Under the pieces are notes generated by a model, which made no database searches, was not told the origin of the DNA, and saw only the letters and a list, made by a program, of their open reading frames with translations. This document shows, piece after piece, positions 59,813 to 64,000 of a stretch of DNA of 64,000 nucleotides. Location: NCBI GenBank assembly GCA_029817715.1, contig JARUPY010000537.1, forward strand, positions 1,116,001-1,180,000. The letters run 5' to 3'. This stretch comes from Melastoma dodecandrum (taxonomy: Eukaryota; Streptophyta; Magnoliopsida; Myrtales; Melastomataceae). How positions within the stretch are numbered: the stretch's first letter is position 1; every line of letters begins with the position of its first letter. Made by a program: the position numbers and the translations under genes.

Positions 59813-60948
59813 TGTTCGCGTAGAATACAGATCACGCCGGAAATATTTGGCAATAAGAATCACAGGGATCGTAAATGTGGTCGTCAGTAAGTAATCGAGA
59901 GACTATGATTAAATGCAAACAGTTTTATACTAAGTAAATAAAGCTTACAACCATAAAAATAATAACAAGGACGGTGGTAAGGTCGTAGACTAGCTACTGG
60001 GCTCCGTAGACTCGGAGCAGGGTCGCGGACATGAAAGAGGTTGCGGACTTGACGCTGGGCTCTCCGGACTCGAGAATCTAGTCAGCGTAGTCGTAGACTT
60101 GATGGCAGTGCACTGTAGACTTGCGCTTCTCAGTTGGCAGGACTTAGCTGCTGGGCTTTATGGACGGAATGTGGTCGAATGTAGAGGCGGACGTGGATAC
60201 CAAGGCCCCGGTGGCACACCTTAGCGGCGGTGTCGAAGGCGGAGAAGTGTACAGGGACTACGGTGGCTCATCCTGACGTTGGAGTCAAAGGCGGAGAACT
60301 GTACCGGGACTACGGTTGCCCGTCCTGGCATTGGAGTGCTGGCGGAGGCTTGTTACCAGAGCTATGGTTGCTCACTGTGATGATGAAAGTGAAGGCGGGG
60401 AGCTGGTACCAGAGCTACGGTTGCTCACTCTGATGGTGGAAGTGAAGACCTTGAAACGGGAAATCCTAACAACTAACAACTAAGGGGTGACGAGCAAGAT
60501 AAGCTTATGTTGGCTGATTTGTTCGTGATTTTCTCTGAGAGAGATCTTCTCCCTTTTATACCCAGTCCGTTATGACTTTCGGCAGATATTCCAGACTCAA
60601 CCACCTCCAAGAATCTCGAAGCTAACTGGCTTCCACTCATGTAGGTGTGGGTCGTAGACTCCTCTGACTTCGGGTCTAATTAATCGTCTTTTAAGACGTG
60701 CATCAGTATAGACGTGGGATGTAAGTCCCATCTATCTCGGAACTATAAAGCCGTTCCCTTTGACGTGTGTCCTGTGCAGGCGCAGGCTCATAGACTTCCC
60801 TGATTACATGGTTACTACTCCGCAATATAATCTGTGTAGATTACAATGCAGGCCTGGTGCGTCTAACTTTGTCGTGGGCTTCATGCTTATTTTGGGCTTG
60901 GTCAGAAATAGGCCCAAGATAATCTATCATGTCAATAGCATGTCAACA
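59813..60948 (-). repeat. 3' LTR, minus strand, of the TGTTGACATG Gypsy family
   Basis: Read on the minus strand it starts TGTTGACATGCTATTGAC at 60948 and ends CGCGAACA at 59813, 1,136 bp, full length for the family. It has a TATAAAAGGGAG promoter near 60557 and the same internal repeat units around GAGCAACCGTAGCTCTGG. A polypurine tract lies just outside at 60951-60972, so the body of the element lies to the right. Confidence 0.75.
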
Positions 60949-60974
60949 TAAGCCCCCTTTTTTGCTGAGGGGAC

Positions 60975-62160
60975 TTCTGTCGCCTGAGCACTTCTGATAT
61001 TGCTTGTTTCAGAGGACAAAATATTTTATTCCTGCAAAAAGGAACTTTTCGCCTACCCCTTTTTGTAGACAGAACCTTTGTCTTCTTCTTCTTCCCTTTC
61101 CAAGAGAGAATACTTCTCATTTTCTCCTTCCGAACTTTCTTTAAGTACCCTCACGAAATCTCTGAAAATCCTCACTTCCTTCTTCAATGGTGTTCCTTCT
61201 TTTTGAATTCCAGATCTTGGGTTTTACTTTCATGCCTTGCTTCTCGGTATAGTTCCCCCAAACCGTGCCACAGAAACCTCTATTTCATTCTGTCAAGCGA
61301 TCTTTATGGATCTCTTGAAGATAAGCGGTTCTTTTCACTCCTTCCACATTAAGAGTCCAATGGCACATAACAAGTTCTGGAGGCGAGAGGCTGGTGATTC
61401 CCATCTGTTTAAAGTCAAACGGACGTACATCCCCGTAACAGCATGGATCTGTCCTACTAGAAGTTCCTCAGAGGTATACACTATGACTGATTTCCTCTTC
61501 CTGCCGTTCGCCACATTCTTTGGCGAAGAAGGATCTTCCAACAACAGTGTACCCTCCTGCAAGATACGGCCACATCGTGCAATCCAAAGACTGGACCACC
61601 TCATAAGGTCGTTCAGCCAGCCACGTATTGTTGCAGATGGCTCAGATCTCTTTCTGGAGCAAATGAATACCCTGGGGCTGTATCATCTCCATCATCAGTC
61701 ATTACAGTAGACTGACCTCACAAGGTAGAAAGCTGACAATGTCCGGTGCCCCGTCATCCGCGAGTTTTCTCTTGACCCAGTGAGACAGACCGTAGGTATT
61801 CACAAGCAGACTCGCCTCTGCCAGACTCTAGAGAAGAGGAAGCGGAGGCTTGGTAAGATAGAACGTAGGTATTCACAAGTCACCCTGCCTCTGCTAGCCT
61901 ACAGGAACGCAGAGGCAATTGCCTAGTGAGGCAAATCGTAGGTATTCATGGGCTGACCCACTCCTGCCAGACTCTAAAGGCGAGAAGGTAGAAGGAGAAG
62001 AACAAGGGGCGGAGGAGGAAGAGAAAATGGGGTCAGCTAGGTCTACGATGCAGCAGTCAAAAGACTAACCAACATCGAGAAACAGAAGAAGCAAACTTGG
62101 TTTCTAAGAGCCGTTTTTTTTTTAAAGTAATACTGGGATCGTAGACTAGGATTAAGGTTT
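60975..62160. other. Gypsy-internal region without recognisable domain
   Basis: This lies between the polypurine tract and the RT relic, where RNase H and integrase should be, but neither is visible. A 157-codon plus-strand frame (61237-61710) has no motif I recognise. From 61737 to 62040 three degenerate units carry CGTAGGTATTCA followed by a CTGCCAGACTCTA-type block, an imperfect tandem repeat. Confidence 0.5.
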
Positions 62161-62164
62161 CTCC

Positions 62165-64000
62165 CTTGTTGACTTAACCACTATATCATCAATGTAGACC
62201 TCTACTGTCTTGCCAAGAGAGGTGTCAAATATAGTGTTCATTGCCCACTGATAGGTAGCGCTAGCATTCTTCAATCCAAATGGCATTACTACCCACTCGA
62301 ATATTCCTAAGGGGCATATGAATGTTGTTTTATGTTATCTTCTTCTGCGATGAAGATTTGGTTGTAACCAAAATACTCGTCCATGAATGACATAATCTGA
62401 TGCCCTGCTGTCTTGTCTATAAGATCGTATGCGATGGGCATAGGGTATTCATCCTTTGGAGTGTCACGATTCAGATCTCTAAAGTCTATACAGACTCTGA
62501 TTTTACCGTTCTTTTTAAGCACGGGTACGATGCTAGAGATCCATTCTGTATAGCGCGAAGTCCTTTTATAACCTGCTTGAAAATGCTTTTTGACTTCTTC
62601 AAAGACTAATTGTGTGACTTCCTTAGTCATGCGCCTTGGTGCTTGCTGCACTGGTTTAAAATCCATCTTGATGGGAAGGGTGTGTTCTACGAGTCTACGG
62701 TCTAATCCTGGCATCTCAGTGTAATCCCAAGCGAAACAGTCCTTGAATTTCTCGAGTACTCCTTTAATCGCGTTAAAAAGTTCTTTATTTATAAAAGAAC
62801 TAATGAAAAAAATCCCAGGAGAAGACTCAGTTCCTAAATTAATGTTGACCAATGGGTCGTATGGAGTCATCAAAGACTTACGTTCCTCTGAACCACCTAA
62901 GTCGGTAGACACAGGCTTATTACAAGCATTAGGCGCTTTAAGCGCTTCTGAGTTTATTGAAAACGAAGAGATAGGTTGTCTACAACAGAGATTTTTCCGG
63001 TAGACTTGAAGCCGTCGAAGGACATCGGCGACTACTTCGGTCATTCCTTCATTCTGGTCCATTGGTCCCTTCTTTTAGGAGTCTATCGAGCTCCAACTCC
63101 CTTCTTTTACTTCATCAGTCGTTACAGGATTTTCCCCCGAGTTGACTTCTAGGAGAACCTCCTTTATGTCCTTGGCAGACAGCTTGTCTCCCCATCCAGT
63201 TGGAACAATTGGCCATTTGTCTGGCTTGGGGTGTGATGTTCCGTAGTCCACGATGTCGTCGAACTTTCCAGATGGTTGGCCAAGGGGACCAACAGTAGGG
63301 TCGCCAAGCTTATAGCGTTGTTCCAGTGTGAGATCTTTGATAGTCTTGCTCGTCTCAGCATGCAAGATACCTTTGTCACAATAAGAATATTCATCAACCT
63401 TAATAATTTCGATTTCAGAGTCAACCCGAAGCATCAACTCTCTATGCAAATTGGAAGGAATTACTGCAGCTTTATGGAGCCAGTCGCGGCCCAACAGCGC
63501 ATTAAAGGTAGGAATTATGTCTATCACAAAGAAAGCGGTTTCCCTTTCCTGGCGACCTACTTCGAGGTGCACAAAAGAAACCCCTAGGCACTCGGATTTC
63601 CTACCATTAAAACCACTCACTGCGACATTGGTTTAACCAAGTCATGAGGCTTATACCCAAGCATTTTAATTCTGGACAAAGGAAGCACATTTATAGTAGC
63701 TCCGTTGTCTACAAGGACTCGACTCACCACTATACCATCAAAGGTAGCAGTTATGTATAGAGAATGCATGTGTTGTTTCATGCTATCAGACGGCTTTTCC
63801 AACCTATTTAATAGAAAGCCCGCTGGGTAAGCTGGAGAACAAGGAAGATGCACTTTACCTCTTAGGGTCCCCATATCTCGCTTACAAGCAAAGTCTACAG
63901 GCGGGGTAAGAGCATTGCAGCCCACGACTGGCCTCATCTCTCCAACGACATCGCTTGGGATTTCGCTCCGAAGTGGGGTATAGTCGAAGCTCGAGCCAAG
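62165..64000 (-). pseudogene. Gypsy (Tat-type) protease and reverse transcriptase relic
   Basis: Right to left: an aspartic protease with VLVDNGATINVLPLS (63700) and, after a frame change near 63620, FNALLGRDWLHKA (63500). RT follows with EWISSIVPVLKKNGKIRVC (62540), DEYPMPIAYDLIDKTAGHQ (62440), and SFMDEYFGYNQIFIAEED with the first catalytic Asp. A frameshift near 62330 then precedes FEWVVMPFGLKNASATYQ and VEVYIDDIVVKST (62190), where the catalytic YIDD is kept. The sequence then breaks off. The TAGHQ and GYNQIFIAEED style suggests the Tat lineage. It belongs with the LTR at 59813-60948. It continues beyond the window. Confidence 0.85.

Noticed and set aside
61237..61710. 157-codon frame in the Gypsy interior
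   Set aside because: Its length is notable but no conserved retroelement or host domain is visible, and a minus-strand frame overlaps it; reported only as unexplained sequence.

Overview
The window is plant nuclear DNA, almost certainly from a eudicot. It holds intron-containing plant genes (CYP72A-type cytochromes P450, a CC-NB-LRR resistance gene, a DUF4220/DUF594 gene, a phloem protein 2 gene), an endogenous caulimovirid, Ty3/Gypsy retrotransposons with tRNA-type primer sites, a hAT element and a large Mutator-like element. Genes are sparse and most are broken. I cannot name the species from sequence alone.

Layout. 1-4.3 kb: a rearranged endogenous pararetrovirus (protease, reverse transcriptase, RNase H, a long C-terminal extension, then promoter and leader). 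4.3-9.0 kb: AT-rich sequence with no recognisable gene. 9.0-9.5 kb: a small secreted DUF26 gene. 9.8-11.9 kb: a mosaic of fragments from four unrelated genes (ABCC transporter, GDSL lipase, ubiquitin-specific protease, a gar2-like/C2-NT protein). 12.6-13.9 kb and 29.9-31.5 kb: the 5' and 3' parts of what looks like one NLR pseudogene, separated by 16 kb. The separating block begins and ends with copies of a 2-2.6 kb direct repeat. Inside it lie a CYP72A pseudogene, an apparently intact CYP72A gene, two P450 relics, a Mutator end fragment and a Gypsy gag remnant.

33.8-35.2 kb: a 1,361-bp hAT element with a perfect 8-bp target duplication. 35.6-38.1 kb: a three-exon DUF4220/DUF594 gene with one frameshift. 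38.4-47.4 kb: a 9-kb Mutator-like element with 600-820 bp terminal inverted repeats, a FAR1/MULE/SWIM transposase and, in convergent orientation, a Ulp1-type (C48) cysteine protease gene. This is the Kaonashi (KI-MULE) type of layout. 47.7-49.3 kb: a solo LTR. 49.6-50.6 kb: a PP2-A-like phloem lectin gene. 52.3-57.8 kb: an Athila-like Gypsy relic. 57.8-64 kb: two opposed copies of a second Gypsy family (Tat-type RT) whose 3' LTRs face each other.

The host genes do not form a functional unit. The likeliest working genes are the CYP72A at 19.3-21.3 kb, the PP2 gene and the DUF26 gene. The DUF4220 gene and the Mutator transposase each appear one indel away from an open frame. The most unusual items are the Mutator element carrying a Ulp1 protease, the NLR split by a repeat-bounded P450 block, and the multi-gene fragment mosaic.
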